DNA of 64,000 nucleotides, from the NCBI RefSeq assembly GCF_014698935.1, contig NZ_JACVMN010000002.1, positions 1,169,287 through 1,233,286 of the forward strand. Direction: 5' to 3'. The notes beneath the pieces were generated by a model that was not told the origin of the DNA, ran no database searches, and worked only from the letters and a program-made list of their open reading frames with translations. This DNA is from Flagellimonas sp. S3867. GTDB taxonomy: Bacteria; Bacteroidota; Bacteroidia; Flavobacteriales; Flavobacteriaceae. Numbering within the stretch: the first letter of the stretch is position 1; each line of letters opens with the position of its first letter. The translations under genes and the position numbers were made by a program. Positions 27,289-36,597 of the stretch are shown here, in pieces.

Positions 27289-29535
27289 CTAAAGGCCCCA
27301 ATTTTTATTCGGGTCTGAACCCATTTCAAATTCCAACGTACCGCCAGCCAAGATTTCATCATGGGTGATATAGGTGCGTTGCAATGACTTTCCATTTAGT
27401 TTTACTGATTGAATGTATTTGTTGATCGATGAGGTATTTTTTGCTAGAATTTCAAAATTTCTTTTCTCCGATAATGCTATGGTCGTTTTTTTAAACAGCG
27501 GACTTCCCAATTCGTATTGACCTGAAGCCGGATTCATCGGATAGAATCCAATAGCACTGAATATATACCAAGCCGACATTTGTCCGCAATCTTCATTGCC
27601 GCTCAAACCATCGGGTTGCGTGCTGTATTGGGTGTCCAGAATTTCACGAACCCAATATTGAGTTCGCCACGGTTTTTTAGCCTTGTTGAACAAATATGCA
27701 ATATGGTGACTGGGTTCATTTCCGTGGGCGTATTGCCCGACCAATCCTGAAATATCTGCAGAAATATGATCACCTGAAATTTCCGATGTTTCCGTGAAAA
27801 GCTGCTCCAATTTTTTTGTGAAAGGCTCATCTCCGCCATGCAATTCGATAAAACCGGGAACATCGTGAAGCACAAACCAGCTATGCTGCCACGCATTTCC
27901 CTCGGTATAGTCGGTATGAAACCTGTGATTGGAATATTTTGGGTCAAAAGGCTCTCTCCAACTTCTTTTATCAGCAGACCTACCTCTCATAAATCCAGTT
28001 TCAGCATTGAACAAATGTTTGAACGCCTCAGAACGCTTCATGAAATAGGCATAGTCATCATCTTTTCCTAAAGCTTTGGCCATTTGGGCTACACACCAAT
28101 CGTTATAGGCAAACTCCAAACTGATTGTAACGGATTCATCTAGTTCAGTATAGGGAATGAAGCCATATTCTTTGTACGGTTTCAATCCTCGAATATCGCC
28201 CATCATGGTATTGCGAACTGCTTCGTATGCTTTATCCACATCATAATTTCGAATCCCCTTTAAAAAAGCTTCAGCAAGCATGGAAACTCCATGGTTGCCG
28301 GTCATAGTATTGGTTTCGTTGGCATACAATGTCCAAACAGGAAGTCGACCTTGTTCTTCATAATAGATCAGCATAGATTGGATAATGCTATTGACTTTTT
28401 CGGGTTGAAGAATGTTCAACAATGGATTTTCCGCTCTAAAGGTGTCCCATAGGGACAGTGTAGAGAAAGCCTGCCAATTGTTAGCTTTTACAATGCTATC
28501 GTTCTGCAATCGAAATTCCCCGTTGGCATCGCTAAAAAGAACAGGGGCAATTTGTGTATGATAAAGTGCTGTGTAGAAAATGGTTTTTAAAGAATCTTGT
28601 GGGGTTTCTATATGGATTTTGGAAAGCAAGGTTTCCCATTGCTCACCAGAACTCTTTTTTGCATCATCAAAAGAAAATGATGCTCCATACAATTTCAAAT
28701 TTTGTTTGGCATTGGCAATACTAACCGAAGAAACCGCAATCTTGAGTTCAACAGTTTTTAAAGAATCTTGGTTAAAAAAGAATTGCCCTCCAGTTTTTGT
28801 TGCTGACACCTCTTTGCTATTGTCCAAAACTTCTTGATCCGAAACAAAAACTGAATTTGTAATAGGTTCGGAAGACTGAATGGCGAAGAATACTTTTTGA
28901 TTTTTGGCCCATCCTGTACTGTGGCGATACCCCGTTAAAAGGGTTTCGTTTTCCAGATGAATAGAACTTTCCGTTGGTTTGTCCCAGTTAACGGCGTATC
29001 CCAAATCAAGAATAAATGAAGGAGCACCTTCGGTTTGATAGGTATATTTATGAAAGGCCACATATGAATTCGCGGTCAGCTCAACTTTAATGTTCGGGTC
29101 GTCCAAGTTTACTTTGTAATAGCCTGGTGAGGCCATCTCCGAAGTATGTGAGAATTGAGAGGTATAGGGAAGGCTGTCCTTTGGGGTTCCAAATCGGGAC
29201 ACATCCACAGTATTGTTCGTTGGCATTAGCAGAATGTCGGCCAAATCACCAATTCCCGTACCGCTTAAGTGGAGCTGTCCAAATCCAGAGATGATGGAAT
29301 CTGTAATATGATAGCCAGAACACCAATCCCATCCCCCAGTACCATTATCAGGGCTGGGCTGTACCATTCCAAAAGGGGCGGTAGGACCAGGAAAAGTATG
29401 TCCGTGGCCTCCGGTCCCGATAAATGGGTCCACGTAGGATATCAAGCGGTTTGGTATATCAGATTGCTTTTTTTGTTCACAGGAAGAGCCCATAAATAAT
29501 ACCGATAGCGCCAGGATGTAAAAGAATTTATCCAT
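27289..29535 (-). CDS. GH92 alpha-mannosidase lipoprotein (copy 4), first gene of the locus
   Basis: This 748-aa protein has a lipoprotein signal (LFMGSSCEQ). GH92 motifs are complete: VDPFIGTGGHGHTFPG, SGFGQLHLSGTG, AHGNEPSHH with predicted acid Glu607, and GNEDCGQMSAW. It is expected to be a calcium-dependent exo-alpha-mannosidase. It is the first gene of the leftward locus and lies 223 bases from the divergent histidine kinase, so its promoter, and any site for the two-component regulator, should lie in 29536-29758. Confidence 0.92.
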   Translation of the reverse strand: MDKFFYILALSVLFMGSSCEQKKQSDIPNRLISYVDPFIGTGGHGHTFPGPTAPFGMVQPSPDNGTGGWDWCSGYHITDSIISGFGQLHLSGTGIGDLADILLMPTNNTVDVSRFGTPKDSLPYTSQFSHTSEMASPGYYKVNLDDPNIKVELTANSYVAFHKYTYQTEGAPSFILDLGYAVNWDKPTESSIHLENETLLTGYRHSTGWAKNQKVFFAIQSSEPITNSVFVSDQEVLDNSKEVSATKTGGQFFFNQDSLKTVELKIAVSSVSIANAKQNLKLYGASFSFDDAKKSSGEQWETLLSKIHIETPQDSLKTIFYTALYHTQIAPVLFSDANGEFRLQNDSIVKANNWQAFSTLSLWDTFRAENPLLNILQPEKVNSIIQSMLIYYEEQGRLPVWTLYANETNTMTGNHGVSMLAEAFLKGIRNYDVDKAYEAVRNTMMGDIRGLKPYKEYGFIPYTELDESVTISLEFAYNDWCVAQMAKALGKDDDYAYFMKRSEAFKHLFNAETGFMRGRSADKRSWREPFDPKYSNHRFHTDYTEGNAWQHSWFVLHDVPGFIELHGGDEPFTKKLEQLFTETSEISGDHISADISGLVGQYAHGNEPSHHIAYLFNKAKKPWRTQYWVREILDTQYSTQPDGLSGNEDCGQMSAWYIFSAIGFYPMNPASGQYELGSPLFKKTTIALSEKRNFEILAKNTSSINKYIQSVKLNGKSLQRTYITHDEILAGGTLEFEMGSDPNKNWGL

Positions 29536-29758
29536 CTGCTCTCAGTATTGGTATTTTTTATACTTTTCCACAAAAAGCGTTTGATTTGATTGAATTAGCT
29601 AGGTAATAACTACGAACAGCCACTACCCTTAAAAGGGCTGAATCTATTGTATTCCTAAATATTTATAATTTTATCCCATAGAAGAATAAAATTAGACCAA
29701 TAACCAGCCCTAAAAGCTAAACAACAGAAAAACCGCACAAAAAAACACCCGAAATTCC
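29536..29758. promoter_or_regulatory. Divergent promoter region between glycan locus and LytS/LytTR genes
   Basis: This AT-rich 223-bp spacer separates two divergent transcription units and must hold both promoters. A short inverted repeat, CCCTTAAAAGGG, lies at about 29628-29639. I found no convincing -33/-7 pair or LytTR-type direct repeats by eye. Position alone makes it the first place to look for regulator binding. Confidence 0.55.
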
Positions 29759-30844
29759 ATGTACATAAATGACAAATTGGATGGGCTTTTAAATGCCGAA
29801 GTACCTCGACAATATCGCATTACATATAAGCATCATATTGTTTTTTGGTTTATTTATTTTGCTATCAATACACTGCGATGGGGAAGTGTGCACAACGATT
29901 TTTCCCTGTCCTTGAAAACAAACCTGATAGGTTTTCCTATCCACATTGCACTATCTTATTTCAATATCTATTTTTTGATGCCCAAATATGTGTATGCAAG
30001 AAAATATGTGACCTATGCCGCTTTGGTTATTATTTCTCTTTTTATAATGCTTTTGGTGAAATTTAACCTTACCTATTACCTGATAAGCACCAACGTAATG
30101 CCCGAAGGTTCGGGAGTAACAGATAGCATAACTTTTAACTATGCTATTACCACAATGATCGGAGAACTTTATGTGGTTGCTTTTGCAACCGCGATAAAGG
30201 TAACGGTGGATTGGTTAAGGGAAAATAGTAAACTACACGATTTGGAGAAAAGGCAATTGTTGACCGAGTTGAAGTTTTTAAGGTCTCAAGTTTCGCCACA
30301 TTTTTTCTTTAATACGCTGAACAACATTTATTCCCTGACGCTTGAGAAATCAAATAAGGCACCGGAAGTTATTCTTAAACTTTCTGAAATGATGCGATAT
30401 TTATTGTACGCTACCCGAAAACGTAAACAGGATTTAAGAAGCGAAATCGACTGCATTCAGAATTATATTGACCTAGAGCGAATACGTTTTAACGATACCC
30501 TGCAAATAGACGTCGGAATCTCTGGCGATATGGACAATAAGGTCATAGCTCCGATGTTGCTGGTTCCATTAATTGAAAACTGCTTTAAACACGGGGCCAG
30601 TAAAAATATTGGCGATATGCATATCTCGGTAGATGTGAGCGTAACGGACGAATTATTATATTTTAAAGTATCCAATACAATTCCTAAAAAAGATAATAAA
30701 AGCAAAGCAGAAACCAGTAGTGGGGGCATTGGGTTGTCTAACGTAAAAAAAAGATTGGAGTTGGGCTATGGTCCAGAGGACTACGATCTTTCTATCTTTG
30801 AAAAAGATAAGATGTTCCATGTTGATTTAAAACTTAAAGTGTGA
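29759..30844 (+). CDS. LytS/YehU-type sensor histidine kinase
   Basis: This 361-aa protein has four predicted transmembrane helices in residues about 20-150, then a cytoplasmic His_kinase domain with the phospho-acceptor motif SPHFFFNTLNN (His181), and an HATPase region with IENCFKHGAS and GGIGLSNVKKRL. It lacks a large periplasmic sensor domain, so it probably senses an intramembrane signal or a partner transporter. It overlaps the response regulator gene (TGATG), indicating a translationally coupled pair, and diverges from the glycan locus it probably controls. Confidence 0.9.
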   Translation: MYINDKLDGLLNAEVPRQYRITYKHHIVFWFIYFAINTLRWGSVHNDFSLSLKTNLIGFPIHIALSYFNIYFLMPKYVYARKYVTYAALVIISLFIMLLVKFNLTYYLISTNVMPEGSGVTDSITFNYAITTMIGELYVVAFATAIKVTVDWLRENSKLHDLEKRQLLTELKFLRSQVSPHFFFNTLNNIYSLTLEKSNKAPEVILKLSEMMRYLLYATRKRKQDLRSEIDCIQNYIDLERIRFNDTLQIDVGISGDMDNKVIAPMLLVPLIENCFKHGASKNIGDMHISVDVSVTDELLYFKVSNTIPKKDNKSKAETSSGGIGLSNVKKRLELGYGPEDYDLSIFEKDKMFHVDLKLKV

Positions 30845-31557
30845 TGGAGTTACGGGTAATTATTGTGGATGACGAACCTTTGGCTATTAATGTGCTGAAA
30901 AACTATGTGGAACAGGTGAATCAACTTCAACTTGTGCAAACTTTTTCAAACGCCATTGACGCCTCATCCTTTTTACAGGAAAATGAAGTGGACATTATTT
31001 TTTTGGACATCAACATGCCCATTTTAGATGGGATGGAGTTCTTGAAATCGCTACATGTGATGCCTATGGTGGTAATTACCACAGCACACGAAGAATACGC
31101 CCTGAAGAGTTTTGAGCTAGAAGCCATTGATTACTTGGTAAAACCAATACCATTTCCTCGTTTCCTGAAAGCAGTCAATCGAATTATCAGCTTAAAGCAA
31201 GATGCTATAAAATCGGGAGGGTCAGCCAACGAACACCCAAGCATATTTGTAAAGGTGGATAAAAAGAAATTGCAAAAGATTTTCATCGATGAGATTGTTG
31301 TGGTTGAAAGCCTTAAAGATTATATTCGAATTAAGACTACATCAGCAAAATATATAATTCATAGAACCCTGGGAAGCTTTACAGATGAGTTGCCTTCGGA
31401 TAAATTTATTCGTATCCACAGGTCCTATACCATCGCCATTGACAAGGTTGAAGCCATTGAAGGCAATAGTTTGGAAATAGACGGTATTAGGTACATTATT
31501 GGAAGAAGTTATTTAAATGAGGCGAAAGGCCGAATTTTAAAAGATGGAGCAAATTAA
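30844..31557 (+). CDS. LytTR-family response regulator
   Basis: ATG 30844 overlaps the kinase stop codon as TGATG and gives 237 aa; a GTG one codon earlier is less likely. The receiver domain (1-120) has the acidic pocket VDDEP and phospho-Asp55 in FLDINMP, with KPIPFPRF as the switch lysine region. The C-terminal LytTR DNA-binding domain (about 138-235) has VVVESLKDYIRI and FIRIHRSYTIAI. LytTR regulators bind paired short direct repeats. Likely targets are the GH92-led operon start and the SusC leader. Confidence 0.9.
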   Translation: MELRVIIVDDEPLAINVLKNYVEQVNQLQLVQTFSNAIDASSFLQENEVDIIFLDINMPILDGMEFLKSLHVMPMVVITTAHEEYALKSFELEAIDYLVKPIPFPRFLKAVNRIISLKQDAIKSGGSANEHPSIFVKVDKKKLQKIFIDEIVVVESLKDYIRIKTTSAKYIIHRTLGSFTDELPSDKFIRIHRSYTIAIDKVEAIEGNSLEIDGIRYIIGRSYLNEAKGRILKDGAN

Positions 31558-31713
31558 GACTTGTTTGTTCTCCGGTTGAATTGATAATGGCATAACTATA
31601 TAGTTATCAATTCCTTCATTAGTCTTTGCTGCCTCGCTGTTGGTCGAAAAATTTTAACTTGTAGAAGTTTATCTGGGTAGTTTAAAGGACGAATTCGCTT
31701 AATACATCTTGAC

Positions 31714-34071
31714 ATGTTTGCCATTCCATTTTCAAGAAAAAAAATAGTCAGCATTGTTTTTCTGGTTTTCCTTATTGCTGCCGTGGTAGGATGCAAGGAT
31801 GGAAAGGAAAAATATGTGGCCATGTCCGAGACCGGTTCCAGAGGTCAACTCCCGGACAGTGTAGACTTTTCTTTCCATATTAAACCCATCCTTTCCGACC
31901 GATGTTTTGCATGTCATGGTCCCGATAAAAATGCAATTGAGGGCGGACTATCATTGAACAAACCTGAAGATGCATATACAGCAATTGGTGAAAACAAAGA
32001 TAGATATGCCATTGTTCCAGGGAATTTGGAAAAGAGTGAATTGGTTAAACGTATTTTCCAAGAGGACCCCAACCTAATGATGCCGCCACCGGAGTCCAAC
32101 CTTAGCTTATCCGATTATGAGAAGGAATTATTGAAAAAATGGGTGGCCCAAGGAGCGGTTTTTAAAAAGCATTGGGCATTTGTTCCACCGGTTGAACCCA
32201 AAATTCCCGATGTTGAAGGGGATGATTGGAGTGAAAATGAGATTGATAAGTTCATTCTGGATAAATTAAAACTTAAAGGATTTTCGCCTTCTAACAAGGC
32301 AGCGAAAGAGCATTTGATACGACGGGCCTTTTTTAGTATAACGGGTTTACCTCCGGCTGTTGAGCAAGTGAATTCCTTTTTGCAGAACAATTCCGAAGAG
32401 GCATATGAAAAGATTATCGATTCTTTGCTGAACACAAAAGCTTACGCCGAAAATATGGCAGCCGATTGGATGGAAGTAGCCAGGTATGCCGATACTCATG
32501 GTTATCAAGATGATTTTGAACGGATTATGTGGCCTTGGCGCGATTGGGTCATACATGCATTTGATAAAAACATGGCGTATGATGAATTTGTAACCTATCA
32601 ACTCGCGGGAGATATGTTGCCTAATGCCACTAAAGAATCAATACTGGCAACAGGCTTTAACAGAAACCATAAAATTACTGCTGAGGGTGGCGTCATTCCA
32701 GAAGAATATCGCATTGAATACGTAGAAGATCGCACCAATACCTTTGGTACCGCTTTTTTGGGAATCACAATGGAATGTGCACGCTGCCACGACCATAAAT
32801 ATGATCCGGTAAGTCAAAAAGACCATTTTCAATTATTCGGATTCTTCAATAATTTGGATGAAGATGGACTTATGCCTAGTGCACAGGCCATTCCGAAACC
32901 ATATATGGCGGTAACCAAACAAGATGCTGAGGGAATTTTAAATTTTGTAAACATGACCAATGTTTCAAAACCTAAAATTGATGTTATGGTCATGCAAGAT
33001 ATGCCAAACCCAAGAGAGACGTTTGTTTTGAATCGAGGCGTTTACGATCAACCAACAGATCAAGTATTTCCAGGAACACCAGATGATATATTACCCTTTC
33101 CAGAAGAACTTCCAAGGAACAGATTGGGACTTTCACAATGGCTATTTCACGAAAAAAATCCGCTAACCGCTAGAGTGGCCGTAAACCGCATTTGGCAACG
33201 TATGTTCGGAAAGGGTTTGGTGGAAAGCTCGTATGATTTCGGTAACCAAGGTGCGCTACCTTCGCACCCTGAGTTATTGGATTTCTTGGCCATCAAGTTT
33301 CGAACAGAAGGTTGGGACATTAAACAGATGATGAAATACATGGCCTTGTCCGCTACCTATCAACAAAGCACAGAAATTTCCAAGGAAATGAACGAAAGAG
33401 ACCCTGAGAACACCTATTTGGCTAGAGCTCCCCGTCTGCGATTAAGTGCCGAAATGATTCGAGACCAAGCGCTGAAAATAAGTGGACTTTTAAATGCCGA
33501 AGTAGGTGGACCAAGCGTAAAACCATACCAACCTGAAGGCATCTGGGAAGAAACCACTGGAGGAGGTGGAGGCAGTACGGCAACCTATGTTCAAAGCTCA
33601 GGAAAAGATCTTTATCGAAAGAGTCTGTACACGTTTTGGAAAAGAACCGTACCCCCACCGAGCATGATGACATTTGATACATCATCAAGAGATTTATGCA
33701 CCGTACAGCGACAAGAGACCAATACCCCACTTCAAGCTTTAGTACTGTTGAACGACCCACAGCTTATTGAAGCAGCGAGGGCACTGGCCATAAAAACAAT
33801 GGGCGCCACAGGGCAAGATGTCAATGATCAAATAAGTTTTATTTTCCAGAGTGCAACCTCTAGAAAACCTAAAGAAGAAGAACTCACTATTCTGAATGAC
33901 CTATATAACGCATCTTTAGACAGAATTAAAACTGGCGAGGTAATTCCAGAAGAATATCTTTCTATTGGTGAGTCTGTAAGTTCAGAAGATATTCCGGCCG
34001 ATCAGTTGGCGGCTTTGGCTTTGACAGCCCACACCATTTTAAATTTGGACGAAACCATATCAAGAGGATAA
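31714..34071 (+). CDS. PSD1-type cytochrome lipoprotein (PSCyt1-DUF1549-DUF1553)
   Basis: This 785-aa protein has a lipoprotein signal (IAAVVGCKD). A planctomycete-type cytochrome C domain with haem motif CFACH (64-68) covers about 50-150. DUF1549 (about 165-380) contains the family-conserved second motif CARCHDHKYDP (355 onward). DUF1553 (about 465-740) follows, with NPLTARVAVNRIWQRMFG. The family is abundant in Planctomycetota and is always paired with a DUF1501 gene, here just one base downstream. Function is not established; an exported oxidoreductase acting on carbohydrates is the usual guess. It heads a five-gene operon. Confidence 0.9.
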   Translation: MFAIPFSRKKIVSIVFLVFLIAAVVGCKDGKEKYVAMSETGSRGQLPDSVDFSFHIKPILSDRCFACHGPDKNAIEGGLSLNKPEDAYTAIGENKDRYAIVPGNLEKSELVKRIFQEDPNLMMPPPESNLSLSDYEKELLKKWVAQGAVFKKHWAFVPPVEPKIPDVEGDDWSENEIDKFILDKLKLKGFSPSNKAAKEHLIRRAFFSITGLPPAVEQVNSFLQNNSEEAYEKIIDSLLNTKAYAENMAADWMEVARYADTHGYQDDFERIMWPWRDWVIHAFDKNMAYDEFVTYQLAGDMLPNATKESILATGFNRNHKITAEGGVIPEEYRIEYVEDRTNTFGTAFLGITMECARCHDHKYDPVSQKDHFQLFGFFNNLDEDGLMPSAQAIPKPYMAVTKQDAEGILNFVNMTNVSKPKIDVMVMQDMPNPRETFVLNRGVYDQPTDQVFPGTPDDILPFPEELPRNRLGLSQWLFHEKNPLTARVAVNRIWQRMFGKGLVESSYDFGNQGALPSHPELLDFLAIKFRTEGWDIKQMMKYMALSATYQQSTEISKEMNERDPENTYLARAPRLRLSAEMIRDQALKISGLLNAEVGGPSVKPYQPEGIWEETTGGGGGSTATYVQSSGKDLYRKSLYTFWKRTVPPPSMMTFDTSSRDLCTVQRQETNTPLQALVLLNDPQLIEAARALAIKTMGATGQDVNDQISFIFQSATSRKPKEEELTILNDLYNASLDRIKTGEVIPEEYLSIGESVSSEDIPADQLAALALTAHTILNLDETISRG

Positions 34072-34072
34072 C

Positions 34073-35563
34073 ATGGGAGAAAAGAAAATATTAGCCGACA
34101 ATGCCCTCAACCTGAACCGACGTGCATTTTTAGGAAAATCTGCCCTTGGAATCGGGGGGGCCGCTCTGGGAACGCTGCTAGGTTGTAATTTTTATCGGAA
34201 AGAAGGGGAGTTGATGGTGAAGGCAGACAATCCGATGGGAATAAAAGGGATCCTTACCTCACCCCATCATCCTGCAAAAATAAAACGGGTGATTTACTTA
34301 TTCCAAAGTGGGGGACCTTCACAACATGAGTTGTTTGACTACAATCCACTGTTGAACCAAAGAAGGGGAGAAGATTTACCTGAATCGATTAGAAATGGGC
34401 AACGATTAACGGGAATGACATCTGGACAAGATAGTTTTCCATTGGTCGGATCTAACTTTGAATTTAAGCAACATGGAAAAAATGGAACATGGATAAGCGA
34501 TCTGTTGCCATATACGGCCAAAATGGCAGACGATATATGCATTGTAAAATCGATGTTCACAGAAGCTATTAACCATGATCCAGCAGTAACCTTTTTTCAG
34601 ACAGGTTCGCAACAACCTGGCCGACCAAGTATTGGGTCATGGCTGAGTTATGGACTGGGAAGTGAAAATGAAAACCTTCCCTCGTTTACAGTATTACTAT
34701 CAAGAGGAACAGGTAGACCAAACGGACAACCTTTGTACACCCGACTTTGGGGCAACGGTTTCTTACATTCATTGCACCAAGGGGTTCAATTTAGGGCTGC
34801 AAAAGACCCTGTTCTTTATTTGAATGATCCCAAAGGTATTTCCAAAGAAACCAAAAGAAGTATTCTTGACAATCTGGCTGAACTCAATGAAAAGCAGTAT
34901 CAAGAATTTGGCGATGAGGAAATTCAGAGTCGAATCGCTCAGTATGAAATGGCCTATCGTATGCAAACATCTGTACCTGACGTAATGAATACTGAAAAGG
35001 AGCCAGATTACATTTATAAGATGTATGGAGCAGAGGCGAAGATTCCAGGAACCTATGCTGCGAATTGTCTTTTAGCAAGAAGATTGGCCGAACAAGATGT
35101 ACGTTTTATTCAATTGTACCATATGGGTTGGGATCAGCACGATAATTTACCGGGGGCAATTGAGAAACAAGCAAAAGATACAGATCAAGCATCCGCAGCC
35201 TTGGTGGCAGACCTCAAACAACGGGGAATGTTAGAAGATACTCTGGTCATTTGGGGAGGAGAATTTGGCAGGACCAATTACTCCCAAGGAGTTTTGACGG
35301 ACGAAAGCTACGGAAGAGATCATCATCCAAGATGTTTCTCCATTTGGTTGGCTGGTGGCGGTATCAAACCCGGAATTGTCTATGGTGAGACCGATGATTT
35401 TGGATATAACATTACCGAAAACCCTGTTCATGTGCACGATTTTCAGGCAACCTTATTGCACTTGTTGGGAATTGATCATGAAAGGTTAACCTACAAATAT
35501 CAAGGCCGAAGGTTTAGACTCACTGATGTGGAAGGACATATCGTAAAAGATATTTTGGCATGA
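34073..35563 (+). CDS. DUF1501 protein with Tat signal
   Basis: This 496-aa protein begins with a twin-arginine signal (NRRAFLGKSALGIGG) ending near a possible lipobox, TLLGC. The rest is the alkaline-phosphatase/sulfatase-like DUF1501 fold, with QSGGPSQHELFDYNP, a middle NHDPAVTFFQTG and the late WGGEFGRTNYSQG and GRDHHPRCFS motifs. It has no sulfatase Cys/Ser maturation motif. Family members are the constant partners of PSD1 cytochromes. Tat export implies folding, perhaps with metal, before crossing the membrane. It overlaps the next gene by four bases (ATGA). Confidence 0.88.
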   Translation: MGEKKILADNALNLNRRAFLGKSALGIGGAALGTLLGCNFYRKEGELMVKADNPMGIKGILTSPHHPAKIKRVIYLFQSGGPSQHELFDYNPLLNQRRGEDLPESIRNGQRLTGMTSGQDSFPLVGSNFEFKQHGKNGTWISDLLPYTAKMADDICIVKSMFTEAINHDPAVTFFQTGSQQPGRPSIGSWLSYGLGSENENLPSFTVLLSRGTGRPNGQPLYTRLWGNGFLHSLHQGVQFRAAKDPVLYLNDPKGISKETKRSILDNLAELNEKQYQEFGDEEIQSRIAQYEMAYRMQTSVPDVMNTEKEPDYIYKMYGAEAKIPGTYAANCLLARRLAEQDVRFIQLYHMGWDQHDNLPGAIEKQAKDTDQASAALVADLKQRGMLEDTLVIWGGEFGRTNYSQGVLTDESYGRDHHPRCFSIWLAGGGIKPGIVYGETDDFGYNITENPVHVHDFQATLLHLLGIDHERLTYKYQGRRFRLTDVEGHIVKDILA

Positions 35564-36597
35564 TGAAACGCAGAAAATTTATCGAGCAAAGTAGCTTGGC
35601 GGGAATAGGTCTCGCTTCAATTGGAACCATGTCTTTTTCTTCTGATTCTCTAAAAGATGCCATAATTGGGCATGGGGATTATAAATATAAAGTTGACCTG
35701 AATTGGGGGAAACTCAACAGTGAACGTTTTCCGGTTCAGGACTGCCATGAAATGGTTCAGGACGCTAAGGGTCGAATCATTTTGTTGACGAATCATACCC
35801 AAAACAATGTGCTCATTTATGATAAATCAGGAAAGCTTCTGGATTCTTGGGGAACTAATTACCCAGGGGCTCATGGACTCACTTTGCATGACGAAAACGG
35901 AACGGAATTTTTGTATATCTGTGACAATAATCGGCACGAAGTCATAAAAACCACCTTGGATGGAAAAGTGATGCAGGTATTGCCATTTCCAAAGGAAACT
36001 GGAAAATATCAGAAGAAGGAAGAATACATTCCTACCGAAACCACTATAGCCGACAACGGAGATATTTACGTAGCAGATGGATACGGAGCCCAGTACATTA
36101 CACATTACGATGCCAAGGGCAATGTCAAAAATGTGTTTGGCGGTCCAGGAGATGAAGATCATCTTTTTAATAATGCCCATGGTATTTGCATTGATGACCG
36201 AGATGCTGCCAACCCCACACTTTTGATTACCGCTCGCCAGCAAAACAAGCTAAAACGATTTTCCTTGGCGGGAGAATATTTGGAAACCATCGATTTACCC
36301 GGAGCCTATATTTGCAGGCCAGTAATTCATAACAAACAGGTGTATTTGGCAACTATTTGGTCGGGGGATGGTTCAGAAGGAACCGGATTCATTTCCATTC
36401 TGGATGACAACAACAAGCTGGTTTCCGCTCCGGGAGGAAGTACGCCAACCTATCAAAATGGAAATTTAGAACCCATGCACCAATCGCTGAAAATATTTAG
36501 GCATCCACATGATGTGTGCATCGATGAAGATGAAAATATCTATGTTGCCCAGTGGAATTCTTGGAACACATATCCCATAAAACTATATCGGGTATGA
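35560..36597 (+). CDS. NHL-repeat six-bladed beta-propeller protein with Tat-like signal
   Basis: This 345-aa protein opens MKRRKFIEQSSLAGIG, a twin-arginine-like signal. Repeats such as HGLTLHDENGTEFLYICDNN, NGDIYVADGYG and HDVCIDEDENIYVAQ mark an NHL or peptidylglycine-lyase-like propeller. No catalytic residues can be named with confidence. It overlaps the DUF1501 gene (ATGA) and the next lipoprotein gene (ATGA), so all are made together. It could be a substrate-binding or electron-transfer scaffold of the cluster. Confidence 0.84.
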   Translation: MMKRRKFIEQSSLAGIGLASIGTMSFSSDSLKDAIIGHGDYKYKVDLNWGKLNSERFPVQDCHEMVQDAKGRIILLTNHTQNNVLIYDKSGKLLDSWGTNYPGAHGLTLHDENGTEFLYICDNNRHEVIKTTLDGKVMQVLPFPKETGKYQKKEEYIPTETTIADNGDIYVADGYGAQYITHYDAKGNVKNVFGGPGDEDHLFNNAHGICIDDRDAANPTLLITARQQNKLKRFSLAGEYLETIDLPGAYICRPVIHNKQVYLATIWSGDGSEGTGFISILDDNNKLVSAPGGSTPTYQNGNLEPMHQSLKIFRHPHDVCIDEDENIYVAQWNSWNTYPIKLYRV

